From: Triplophysa rosa
Lineage: Eukaryota > Chordata > Actinopteri > Cypriniformes > Nemacheilidae
Length of the DNA stretch: 64,000 nucleotides
Assembly (NCBI RefSeq): GCF_024868665.1
Contig: NC_079913.1
Span: forward strand, 11,653,246 to 11,717,245
Direction: 5' to 3'
The notes under the pieces are model-generated. The model saw nothing but the letters and a program-made list of their open reading frames with translations. It did no database searches and was not told the DNA's origin. A program made the translations under genes and the position numbers. This document shows, piece by piece, positions 12,701 through 24,700 of the stretch; within the stretch, counting starts at the first letter, position 1; each line of letters begins with the position of its first letter.

Positions 12701-15700
12701 CTGCCTGATACGCTGAACTCTGTTATTTACATAGACATAAAAGCGCCGTGACTGATTGTGTATATAACCAAGAATCACCTTGCTATCTGTATAGAAGTTA
12801 ATGGAGTCAAGTGTGAGGTCAATATCTTCACTTATTATCTCTGCCATTTCTACAGCCATGACTGCGGCACACAGTTCAAGCCTGGGGATGGTGAGTTCAG
12901 GCTGAGGAGCAAGTTGTGCTTTTCCTAGGACAAACCCCAGTTCTGTGTTCCCCTCTGTGCTGGTGACCTTCAGGTAAGCCACAGCGGATATAGCTTTCAC
13001 AGATGCGTCTGATAAGACACATAGCTCTGTGCTCTGGATCTTAGAGGAGGGAATGCGTGAGTATGTAGGCGGCAAATGGATGTTGCCAAGATGTTGCAGT
13101 GAAGTTCGCCATTCCATCCATTTTTCATGCATATCCTCGGGAAGGGTGGTGTCCCAGTCAGAAGTCTGTGCTGATAGCTCTCTGAGCAGAAGCCGTCCTT
13201 GTACGGTTACTGGTGCCAGGAACCCGAGCGGGTCAAAAAGGCTGTTTACCATGGAGAGCACACCCCTGCGTGTATAAGGCCTTTCCATCTCTGGGACATG
13301 GAATGTAAAGAAGTCTGACATAATGTTCCATCTCACGCCGAGACTTCGCTGATCTGGTAGGTCGTCCATGAACAGGTCGAGATCCTGGAGATCCTTGGCC
13401 CTGTCCTCTACTGGGAATGCATCCATAACTTCCGCCTTGTTGGAGGCTATCTTGTGAAGCCGCAGGTTTGAGGCCGCCAGCATCTTCTGTGTCCTTTTGA
13501 AAAGATGAACTGCCTGTTGTACCGTGGGGACAAGACTTGAGAGCATCGTCCACATAGAAGTCACATTCTATGAAGTGTCAAACGTCGACTCCATACTGTT
13601 CCTCTCCCTGTTGCACGGCCCTCCTTAATCCATAGGTGGCCACTGCGGGTGAGGGGCTGTTCCCAAACACATGCACCCTCATTCTGTAGTCCGCCACCAC
13701 ATCTTTACTCATGTCATTGTCTTGGTGCCAGACAAAGCGCAGAACGTCCCTACAGTCCTGTCGCACCAGGAAGTTGTAGAACATTTGCTGGATGTCAGCT
13801 GTGATTGCAACTGCCTCCCCCCTGAATCTCAGAAGAATACCCAGCAGGTGGGTAGACTACTATTGGGCTGATACCCCTTGCTGTGTCCAGATAAGAGAAC
13901 CCTGGTAAGTATCCTTCTTGTTTCCCGGACTCAATCTCCGATAGCAAGTCAGACGGCTCTCTAACCTTGCGGTGTTCTTTGAGCGCCACTTCAGGGAGTT
14001 TTTCCAGCTTTGTGAAAAGAGCGCCCTCTATGGCCTCTGGCGAACCATACATCTCCTCTAACCTCTCCCATATCAGACACAAACCTGCAGATGGATTCCT
14101 CACATTTACTGATTTGACGCGGCGTGCGTGTTCAGCGGACTCTGTGCCTAGCCACTTTATCAATAAATCTATTTCTTCTCCTGCCTTGAGATCAAGACCC
14201 TCAATTGTGTTATTAAATGACATCTTCCAGGACAAGTAATTCTCTGGCTTGTCATCGAACCTGGTGAGCCCGGACGAAACTAGCTGGCTCTTTGCAAGAT
14301 ATTTAGCCAAGTCTGATGTGTCTGAGTCTTTGGAAGGGTGGTAAGCTGTGGTTGTATATGGTTTATGAGGAATATACGAGGGTGTGTGAACAGGGAGGTC
14401 TCTAGCATAATGTTGATGGCTGTTCAGGAGTTGAGGTGAAGTCTGTTCTGCAACTCTTTTATTGCCATGCATTTCGCTAGCTGCAAGGGTGTTTATCTTC
14501 CCGTTCGTCACATACGGATGCGCAGGGGCTAGCATGGTGTGGTGTTTTCTCATGGGTCGAACTGTGATCTTTGAGTGAGTATTTGCTACCACTAAGATGA
14601 CTGTGCTTGCTCACATACTCCTCAGTCCGTTGTTGTGCACTTTGCAGGGGTTGTAGCAGCGGTTTGTATTCTTTTGTAGCCTCAAATTCTGCAGCGACTG
14701 CCTCCATGACTGCAGCTTCGACCATTACTGCCTCTGCCTCTCTCTCTCTCTCTCCAGCGCATCAAGTGTTGCCTCTAGACGGGCGTTTACTGTCTTTATC
14801 AATATCTCTCTCACTGAAAAGGCAACTCTTGCCTCTGCAGCTTCAGCTTTAGCACGTGCCGTAGCAGCCGCCAGAGTGTTGTGCTGTGTGGTCATCATAG
14901 GCTTTGGAAGGCAGCAAACAAAAGAAAAACTCTGAGATTCAATGAAGCTTCTTTTAATTGTCTTGCAAGAAAATCACTCACAGGATCCATACTCATACAT
15001 CTCTTTGCAGAAATAATTCACATAACACAAGCATTACCCAGGAAGGAACTAGTTTTCTCTTTTCAACCAAACATAACCCCTTTATAGAACAGATCCCTCC
15101 TCCAGAATTCAAATGGACCAATCACAATTCAAATTCAATCACCCAAAAATACATCACAGTTAAATCAGTTCATTATACACATTACAATATCATTCAAACA
15201 ACATATATAACCACAACTTCTTCATGGGTTCTGCTTACTTTTTAGAAAGAACAAACACTGTAGTTAAATGCATACTAAAACAGCATTTCTCTAAACAACT
15301 CAGATCCTCCCCCTCACAACTTGGTATTTAGCAGGTTTCCTACTGGCGGGCCACTCCTATAGGAAACTCAACTCAGGGGAGAGAACACCCAAAATAGGGC
15401 TGGGCGATATGGCAAAAAAGTAAACTCCATAGTTTTTTTCTATATTGATCGATAACGATATTTATTTCGATATATATTTAATTAAAAAACTGTATTTAAA
15501 AGAATCTATTTTAAATAGTTTATTAACAAAAGTTAACCTTTAACCAGTTTAAATTAAATTAAATTAATGCACTGTTGCAACACAGAGGATATTAGGCCAT
15601 AAACAACATGTACCAGTTCATTCAATCTCATTTTGACTCAATTGACTCGTTAAGTAAAGGGAGTGTTCGTTCAGTACATTCAACCAATGAAAGGGCTCCG

Positions 15701-18700
15701 TTACTGGTACATTCGAACGCTATTGGCTCAGCACCTGCGCAGTGCGCACATACATAACGCTGCAATAATGTCTTGCTCGACTAGTGGGATTCATTCAATG
15801 TATTCAGTGAACCTTAAAGACATCTCACATAAACTGTAGTACATTTCTTTAATCATGCAGGCATCTTACATACAAGGTTCAATATTTTAATGTGCACACA
15901 AACTCACTTCATTACATCTCTGATCTGTACAGGGCAGCGCTGGTTTGTTTCATATGCACCAGCTCATGTTAGCAGATATGTTAACGATGGATATAAAAAC
16001 GTTTGTGCTTGAGTTTCGAAGTAACTCGCTTGCAATTGCGCCTCAAGTTTGTTTTGTTTAACCGGCGATTGTGAAAAAAATAAGACACTTGATAAACCAC
16101 GTGATGACAACTCGAGGTTAGTTTCACCTTTGTTTCCGCTTCCAGTAATGCTTTCCTCCTCATGTCGAGTTTTCTTTGCCAAGTGCAGTATGAAATGGAC
16201 TTTGTACTTTGACGCGCATGATAAAAGCTGCACGCTGACTGACTGTTGTTGCGTTTATTTCTGCGTTCTGTTACGACTAAAATTAATCCATATCGAGTCA
16301 AAATGCCAATAGCTTATCGTTTTTGAAATACATTCTATTGCGATTCGATATGATATCGTTTATCGGCACAGCCCTAACCCAAAAACACAGATTATAAATC
16401 AGTCACAGTGGAATGTGCACCTTCCATGTTACTGAAAAATGGATAATGACATTAAATAAAGATATTTTTATCAAACAGTGTGAAGTGTTAGAAAATGAAA
16501 TACCAGGTGTCTTTTACATTACATTTCTTCCGTCTACCCCCTCTGGGTGCATCATATCTAGTAAACGAGATAGATAATCAGCTATGAGATTTTTTTCCTG
16601 GACAATGTTCAATAACAAACTGGTATGGTTGCAGGGCCAGACACCAGCGCAGTGTCCTGGAATTCTTATTTTGCATTGTTTGAATCCATTTCAGTGCCCG
16701 ATGATCGGTTTGCAAGGTAAATTCACGTCCAAGCAGGTAATACTGGAGTGAGTCCACAGCCCGCTTGATTGCAAGGGCCTCCTTTTCAATTGTGGAGTAC
16801 CTTCTTTCTCTTTCGAACAGTTTTCTGCTCAGGAAAAGTACGGGGCTCTCCTCTCCAGGTTTCCCTTGGACCAAAACCGCTCCCAATCCAAATTCGGGAC
16901 AGGTCTTACAGTACTCTTGTACCTCCTGATACATTTTAGGCCAAAAAAACCTTTGACTGATTCGATCATAAGTCTTTCTCTGTCCTAAATGTCCTGACCA
17001 GGGGATTGTGTGTCCTAAATGTAGAATCAATTCACGTAACTTACTCGGAACGACCAGTCTTGGTTTCTCAATATCTGCCATATACAACAGTTCATCGTTC
17101 AAGATGTACTGATGCCCTCCCAACTTTGAAGTACCCACAGGTTCACCATCTATTTCCACCACATTTTGGAACAGAGGTTGTAAAGTAGCATTAGATTTTT
17201 GCATTTCCCTAAGGTTATCAGGGACCTGCCAATGTAATTCAACTACCTCTGATTCAGGGCCAGGAATACCCAGTTCGACATCAAGGGCCTTAACCTTTCC
17301 CTTATTGGGGAAATAAGGGAAAGGCGCCTTTGTCTCTTACTCTTTTTATCCTTCCCAGCATTTTCAAACATATCTGCATGGGCATCAGGTAGGGGTTGTA
17401 AACCCTTGTATTGGGAACGAGTAACTACGGCACAGGATTTAGATCCTAATTGAACTAGATCGGTTTAGAAAGGGAAATCTTCACCCAAAACCACATCATA
17501 AGCTAGTCTATCCATCACTCCCACCCTCATCACATATGCTTGTTCATCAATAAACAGTGAAACATCAGCAGTTGGATAGGATTTTTCTTATCCCATGTAC
17601 ACACCCCAAGCATAAAGTGTCATCATAATTCAGCATATCACAATTCATCAAATGTGATTTAACTAATGTTTGAGTACTCCCCGTATCTACAAGAGCTTGG
17701 GCAGGCTGACAATGCACAGTTATGCTTATGACATGTCTATGTTTATCAATAGGTTTCAACAATTCCTCTCTAGGAACATAACACATGTTAGAGGTTTTAG
17801 GTTTCTTAATGGACAAAGAGAAGCCATATGTCCTGGTTGTTGACAAAAGAAGCAGATCAGGGCCCCCATAAAGGTGTTAGAAAGCCTTGCCCCTACTCCT
17901 ACTGCTTTATAAGTCTTTTCCTCAGTTTTACATTTACCCACAGTACCTTTAATTCGAGGTGGTTCCCGATGTGCTGCTACATATCTTTCTGCCAACTTTG
18001 CAGCTTCCTCTCCTGTTTGAGGTTGATTTTCTTTAACCCAAATCCTCACATCTGGATGAAGAACTCGCAGATACTCTTCAAGGATAATAGTCTCTCCAAT
18101 TTGCTCTTTGGTCTTGGTCTCCGGTCGCATCCACCTCCTGGTAAAGTCCTTTAATTCGGTTGTAAGTCTCTCTTGTACTCTCACCAAAGGGCAGAGTAAG
18201 ACTCCGAAAGCGCTGTCGATGTCTCCTCCGTTACATTGTACTTGGCCAGCACTGCATCCTTAATTCCTGAGTAGCTATCAGATTGTAGTTCATCCATCGC
18301 CGCATAGGCCTCCAATGCCTTGCCTGTCAACAATGTAACCACTGGAGCTGCCCATTCTTCAGCTGGCCATCCCCACGTTCTTGCAATTCGTTCAAAACGG
18401 ATGAAGAAGCTCTCTACGTCCTCCCCCTCTAGAAACTCCGGGATTCATGGGTCATGCCTGAACGGGACTGGGGGTACTTGGATATGTGGTAAACTATCAG
18501 TAGATGGAATTTGATCCGGTTGCCACATCATCCCTCCTGATGGTCGTAAATTAGTTCTTAATGTAGGTAAGGGGTGGTGAGTGTGTTGGCTAGTCGGATC
18601 CTCAGTCCCCCACTCACCCCTAGGTTTTTGGAGAACGGTGTCCTTTAACACCCGCAGCTCCTCAAACAAAGTCTTCTCGTTCCTTAGTTGCTGATGCATA

Positions 18701-21700
18701 AACTCTCTTATCTCCAGCATAAACTCTTGTCCCACCACAACATTGTCCACATACTCTCGAGGTGTACTAGACTTTGTAACTTATGACCTTACCACAGGTT
18801 CATTCCCAGTATCTTAAATATTCACCACACGTTGAAATGAGCCTGCAAAAGCTTCCTCTTGAGCATCTGCAGCTGCTCCCCTCTCCAGAACAGCATCTTG
18901 AACATCCATAGTGTCTTCCTCCCCATCCGAGAACAGAATTGGATGTGCTCTGGTATTTCTTTGAGGGTCCAGCATGTCCTCTAGCAGTCATCTTTATACT
19001 TCCTGTTCTCTTTCTCTGCTGCCAGCTATTCCAAGGAGACTTCCACTATCCCACTTCTGACACCATCTGTTGTGCTGTGTGGTCATCATAGGCTTTGGAA
19101 GACAGCAAACAAAAGAAAAACTCTGAGATTCAATGAAGCTTCTTTTAATTGTCTTGCAAGAAAATCACTCACAGGATCCATACTCGTACATCTCTTTGCA
19201 GAAATAATCCACATAACACAAGCATTACCCAGGAAGGAACTAGTTTTTTCTTTTCAACCAAACATAACCCCTTTATAGAACAGATTCCTCCTCCAGAATT
19301 CAAACGGACCAATCACAATTCAAGTTCAATCACCCAAAAATACATCACAGTTAAATCAGTTCATTATACACATTACAATATCATTCAAACAACATATATA
19401 ACCACAACTTCTTCATGGGTTCTGCTTACTTTTTTAGAAAGAACAAACACTGTAGTTAAATGCATACTAAAACAGCATTTCTCTAAACAACTCAGATCCT
19501 CCCCCTCACAACTTGGTATTTAGCAGGTTTCCTACTGGCGGGCCACTCCTATAGGAAACTCAACTCAGGGGAGAGAACACCCAAAAACACAGGAGATTAT
19601 AAATCAGTCAGAGTGGAATGTTGCACCTTCCATGTTACTGAAAAAGATAATGACATTAAATAAAGATATTTTTATCAAACAGTGTGAAGTGTGTTAGAAA
19701 ACGAAATACCAGGTGTCTCTTACATTACACAGAGCTAGGGCTGCAACAACTAATCGATAATAATCGATAATGAAATTCATTGTCAACTAATTTTATTATC
19801 GATTAGTTGGTCTGTGACGTCACGCAGTTATAAATCAAGCGTGTCTTCTTCCCTTTTAAAATTACCATTTTAGATGTGTCTGTCCGTGCAGCGCGAGGTG
19901 CGCAGTTTTAAAGTCACACTTGTCTCTCCGTGCAGCGCGAGGTGCGCAGTTTTAAAGTCACACTTGTCTCTCCGTGCAGCGCGAGGTGCGCAGTTTTAAA
20001 GTCACACTTGTCTCTCCGTGCAGCGCGAGGTGCGCAGTTTTAAAGTCACACTTGTCTCTCCGTGCAACGCGAGGTGCGCAGTTTTAAAGTCACACTTGTC
20101 TCTCCGTGCAGCGTGAGGTGCGCAGTTTTAAAGTCACACTTGTCTCTCGGTGCATGCGTCTCTCCATGCAGCGCGAGGTGCGCAGTTTTAAAGTCAGACG
20201 TGTTCTGCATGCATCTCTTCAAGCTGCGCAGTTTTAAAGTTTAAAAGGGAGATGTGTTTAAATGACAAAATTAAAGATTATATTAGTAAAACCCAATTTG
20301 TGGCGTTTGCACTTTGCAAAGTACATAATAGGCTAAATACCCTGATTTGGTGGTTTATTTAGTTCAGAGGTGGGTAACGAAGTACATTTACTTGAGTACA
20401 GTACTTAAGTACACTTTTTGAGTATTTGTACTGAAGTATTACTTTTTCTGTTTACTTTTTACTGTACTTCACTACATTTGAATGACAAATATCTCACTTT
20501 TCATGGCACAAAAAATGATTTCCTTGGCCTACCCTCGCTCCCACGTTTGGGAGAGACTATTGTCAGTTGCTTCTAATATGACACACCTGACTCAACTCAC
20601 CAGGTGTGTTAATTATGGAGACATTCACAACATTTTGGGAGAAGGCTAATGAGTTCAGTTGTGTATACTTTTCCTATATCTGATTTACTTATCATAAGCA
20701 AAAGATGTAATTACATTTATATCCGATTAATCGGTTACTCAGAAAATAATAATCGTCCAACTAATCGATTATAAAAATAATCGTTAGTTGCAGCCCTACA
20801 CAGAGCGATGCTTGACGTTGTCGTACATTTACTTAATGTTGTCGCTTGTTCTATTACGTCTTCTCTTTCCAAGTTTATTGTGTGTGTGTACCTCAATCCT
20901 TGTTTATGATGCTGCAGTTATCGTATTGGATAGGGCACCTTTCATGACAATGCAGTCCGATCATCAGCAGCTCTTTGCGAATGCTCCTTTTTCACTGTAC
21001 TGGCCTCACAGAATGCCTTTTCTGCTATCCAGCGAGTTAAACACCTCCACACAAAGAGTCTCGTACACCGGGTTTGCAATTGAGAACTTTATCATGCTTT
21101 GGTGTGAAACTGAAAAACAAATACATATACACCAGTAAAGGCAAAGTATTTGAGTACTACAAATGCATTACAAAACTAATGCAACACGTAACTAGACTAC
21201 AAAGTCATGAATAGCATACAAGGTAAGTATTATAAGTATAAGCATGAACTTCAAGGTAAACAGTTGCATAGGAACTTAACAACAACTTAGCTGTCAATTA
21301 ACATTATCCATCTCACACTTAACACTAAATAACACCACATTCATATATTTTACTTCCTACTTACAAGGAATGCCTTCAAAGGGCTAACAAGGAGAAACGA
21401 TACCAGAATTTACGTGCTGCTTCATCTAGCGTATTTACTTACTGAATGTCCGCTCCGTATCAAATGGTTTCAAAATAAAAGTCTCCTGATACACAACTAA
21501 AATCTAAGACTGGCGATGCCAGAACAGAACTTGTGACTCAATAGCTTCTGTAACTTCAATTATGATTCATCTTTATTTAATTTGTACATATGCAATGTTA
21601 TGTTTTATTTGATTACTTTAATCCATTTCTACCTTAAAAGGTACATATACAGTATCTTATTTAATTTTCTGCTTTGCTCTGTTGTTTAATTGGTGCTGTT

Positions 21701-24700
21701 ACTTGTAGCTTGATTATTTGTTCTTATTTTTATTTGTCAGTAGTACCTTTTCCCTGAACATAGCACAAATCGAACTGAAACAGTGACCCTAAAACCTTGA
21801 CAAACCGAACCGTGAGTAATTTGTACATATCATAATACATCTCTTCATGGCTAGCTCTTTCCCCTGCCTTTAAAAGAAACACTGTTGTTGAAACACTGGA
21901 TGTCTGTTATTCTCAATCTGAACAAAAATTATGAATACATTTAGAAATCTTGCTTTATTACAACACAATGATGATTATTCCACATCACGTACACAGCTTG
22001 TACTTTAAAAGTGTGTTATAACTGAAATACAGTCACACATTTTGCGTGCACAGCTATAAAACAAAAATATAAACCAAACAAGCAATCGCATTGTAAACAA
22101 CGTCCGTGACATGAACATAATGTACATCAAACAAGCACAGTGTCGGACGGTAATGACGCCAGCGGTGGTCACTGTCGCAGAATAAACCCCATAATACTTA
22201 TACAAAACACCCTAAACCACCCTGTCAGTGTTCATTCATTGATAGCGACCAGCAGATTGTACTTTGTCTTTTATTAAACACTGACCAGCAGATTGTATTT
22301 TGTCTTTTATTAAACACTGACCAGCAGATTGTATTTTGTCTTTTATTAAACACTGAAACGGACAATCGGCTGAAATCAAACAACGGCCAACGCGAACAGG
22401 GCTGACGCGTTGCAGGGTAAACACACTGATCTGAGAAAACTTGCAAACATTTTAAACCACACAGCAAGTTTACCTACCAGTTAGTTTGGTGTCCACAATC
22501 ACATATCCCAATTCCGCGGCGACCGTTGTTATTTCTGCCGCGGCCCGCACTGCACATTTGAATTTTGAACTCCAGCAGAATCTAGAAACTGATGGCTGTT
22601 AAAGAGGCCAATCGCATGACATCTTGTTGTGGGGGCACCTGTGGTGGCCAATCAGATTTCAAGGGGGGCCGGTGCCACCATGTAGACGCCACTGGCTGTC
22701 TCATTTCAAAGTCTGCATCCTCCGGATGTCACATGCGAAGGCGTAAGCAGCGGACAAAAGCGACCTCCGGAGGACGCAACCTTCGAAATGAGACACAGCA
22801 TGTATTTTTATTTAATTCCAATTTATTATTAAAATCAGTTAACGGTTAATGTTCGGATAACGAGTGTCGGTTCTCGGTTGGGGAAATGAATTGAAATGAG
22901 CATCCCTACCAATCACCAATCAAAAATACTGTAAACATTACTCCGTCTGTAACTGTTATTTTAGTTGGGTTATTTGGCGTAGGTTTTGATGGCCACGTAC
23001 ACATGCAAAGTTTCAGGAGTGACAACCGCATTTAAATGCGGGAGTGAATTAACTAAATGATCCATTCCATGGTTGTACGGAACGTGTAGTCACTTTTGCA
23101 TTTGCGATGATTGATACACTGGTAACCGTAGCAACGTTCTGGCATCTCACAGCTGTGAATTATAACCTATGTTATTTTTCGGCTAAAGACTCATTTTGTC
23201 TGTCTGTCAATTTAAACTAAAACCAGGGCCGTGCACAAGGGGGCACGTCTGAGGTGCCCCTCACAACCCCACCCCCAGGGCAGGCATCCATTCTAGATCC
23301 CCGCTAAAAGACAAATATAACCTTTGTTATATTTGTTATATAATATAACTGTTTGAAAGGAACTGTATTGCACCAATTACTACTATGGCGCCAATCGTCT
23401 CAGAGAGTCGTTTTTACCACATCTGATCTCCAATGACCACAAGAGAAATGAAGAGGAGGCAGTTGTACTAACTTTTACTATTTACTCTTTATGATGTTGA
23501 ATGGCAATAATCAAATATACTGTGTACATAATCACCATCAAAGACCACAGATTAACAAATCAAATATACAGATAAAGAGCGTAGGCCTACGCAAAATAAT
23601 AAACAAACAAACTGAATTTTATTAACAGATTTGGATTTCAAGGATACAGATGTAGGCTGGTCTCTAAAATATGCAGTGAACAATGAGTGCAACAGTATGT
23701 GTTGGTCTGCACAGTTCTTTAAGACGTTCCGATGCAAGGATAGCGATGTGAAGCTGGTCGTTAAGCTGCAGTCTCGAGACCTCTGATGCACGATGAATCG
23801 TCAGCGATGAGGAATTCAAAGTCTATGATGTGTGTTATAGATTTATCCCATTGCTGTATATGACTCTCAAATGTGGTTCTATAATAAGCAAATAAACTTG
23901 ATCAGTAATAGAAACTGCATAAATGTGCGATGACCGCACTAGTGTTGTCAAAAGTACCGGTACTTCGGGTCCAAGTCGGTACCTAAAAATAAAAAAGTTG
24001 TCGGTACCTAATTTTCATAAGACCCGGTACCACCGACGTACCGGGTCAACCGGGTACTCATGCTCTGTCTGACAGGTTGTCAGTCGGAAACTTTTCATAG
24101 ACGCAATAAGACGTGATGAGCGGATAAGCGCAGCTCCGATCCACAAGAGATGCGCACAGAAATACTTCAGATTAAAGTCATATCACGAAGAAAACGAACA
24201 GAGTTTTGTGGTGAAACGAGGAAGCATCCGGATTTAAGTTAACAAGTTCAAGCGGTAAGTTTCTGTTTCTGAATTCTGTTCGCGTTTGCATTATGAATGT
24301 TGTAGCATATGTTAAGTTAAAGGTTACGTTAAAACAAACGTCCCTGTTTGCGTGTTAATTTGTTAGCGCCAATGCTAATCCAGTCAAGTGTCCTTATTAA
24401 CCATTTAATGCTTTTATAACTGTATGGGGTAAAATAAGTGGGAGGACAGGATGGGGTTTACAGTACCTATTTTACATAGACCTATCTGCAATCTATGTAC
24501 TAACTGTATGACTAGCAATGTGTATGTCTTGGATAGATAACTCTATTAGGTTTAAAAAACCACATTTAAACTAAATAAAAATATATCTGTTGCATTTATT
24601 ATTTTAATATACAGTTACCTTAATGTAAGTAATCTTGTGTAAATGCAGTATAAAAACTGAGGTTTGTTCTAATATTGCATATGCATGTTTGTTCAGTCAG

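Larger units (their letters stand above)
14877..19729 (-). mobile_element. Gmr1-like Ty3/gypsy LTR retrotransposon, internally deleted
   Basis: LTRs lie at 14877-16523 (with a MITE inside) and 19068-19729. 5-bp target duplications CAGAG are at 14872-14876 and 19730-19734. The minus-strand order is LTR, tRNA-Leu primer site, gag with a SCAN-like domain and CCHC knuckle, aspartic protease, integrase HHCC zinc finger, RNase H, LTR. Integrase before RT/RNase H, with SCAN-related gag, is the known signature of Gmr1-like elements. The integrase core and RT are missing. The element is inserted in the gag region of the BEL element. Confidence 0.88.
10342..21526 (-). mobile_element. BEL/Pao LTR retrotransposon, defective, split by nested elements
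   Basis: Direct LTRs lie at 10342-10896 and 20996-21526. On the minus strand they start TGTTC(C/T)GGCATCGCCAG and end GGCCAGTACA. Interior minus-strand coding has Pao gag, YVDD reverse transcriptase, RNase H and integrase order, as in BEL/Pao. A short purine tract GACGGGGAG (10897-10905, minus) abuts the 3' LTR. The 5' portion is interrupted by a Gmr1-like element and a hAT MITE. Reading frames carry stops, frameshifts and a large deletion. Flanks (CTGCT/GAACT) do not form a target duplication. The LTRs differ by roughly 3-4% over the stretch I compared by eye. Confidence 0.88.
6847..22694. mobile_element. hAT-like element expanded by nested insertions (15.8 kb)
   Basis: The left end reads CAGGGGCGTGTCTAGAGC. 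The right end, read as reverse complement, is CAGTGGCGTCTACATGG. Imperfect 8-bp duplications flank them: GCTGTGTC (6839-6846) and GCTGTCTC (22695-22702). The CAG-GGCGT termini and 8-bp TSD fit a hAT element. Its own content is AT-rich and non-coding. Almost all its length comes from the SINE, Tc1, BEL, Gmr1 and MITE insertions listed separately. The TIR is short and the TSD has one mismatch, so this pairing is an inference. Confidence 0.6.

Noticed and set aside
11043..14852. Plus-strand open frames across the BEL region
   Set aside because: They are antisense shadows of the minus-strand BEL gag-pol sequence.
16578..18760. Domestication of the SCAN-like gag or integrase-RNase H frame as a host gene
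   Set aside because: Frames are broken by a stop and frameshifts and the LTRs are young, so this is a recent defective element, not an exapted gene.
19885..20240. Possible CRISPR-like or regulatory repeat array
   Set aside because: A contiguous 44-bp minisatellite inside a hAT MITE, with no spacers.
22247..22354. Possible CRISPR-like direct repeats
   Set aside because: Units are contiguous 36-bp tandem copies without unique spacers, in a vertebrate genome.
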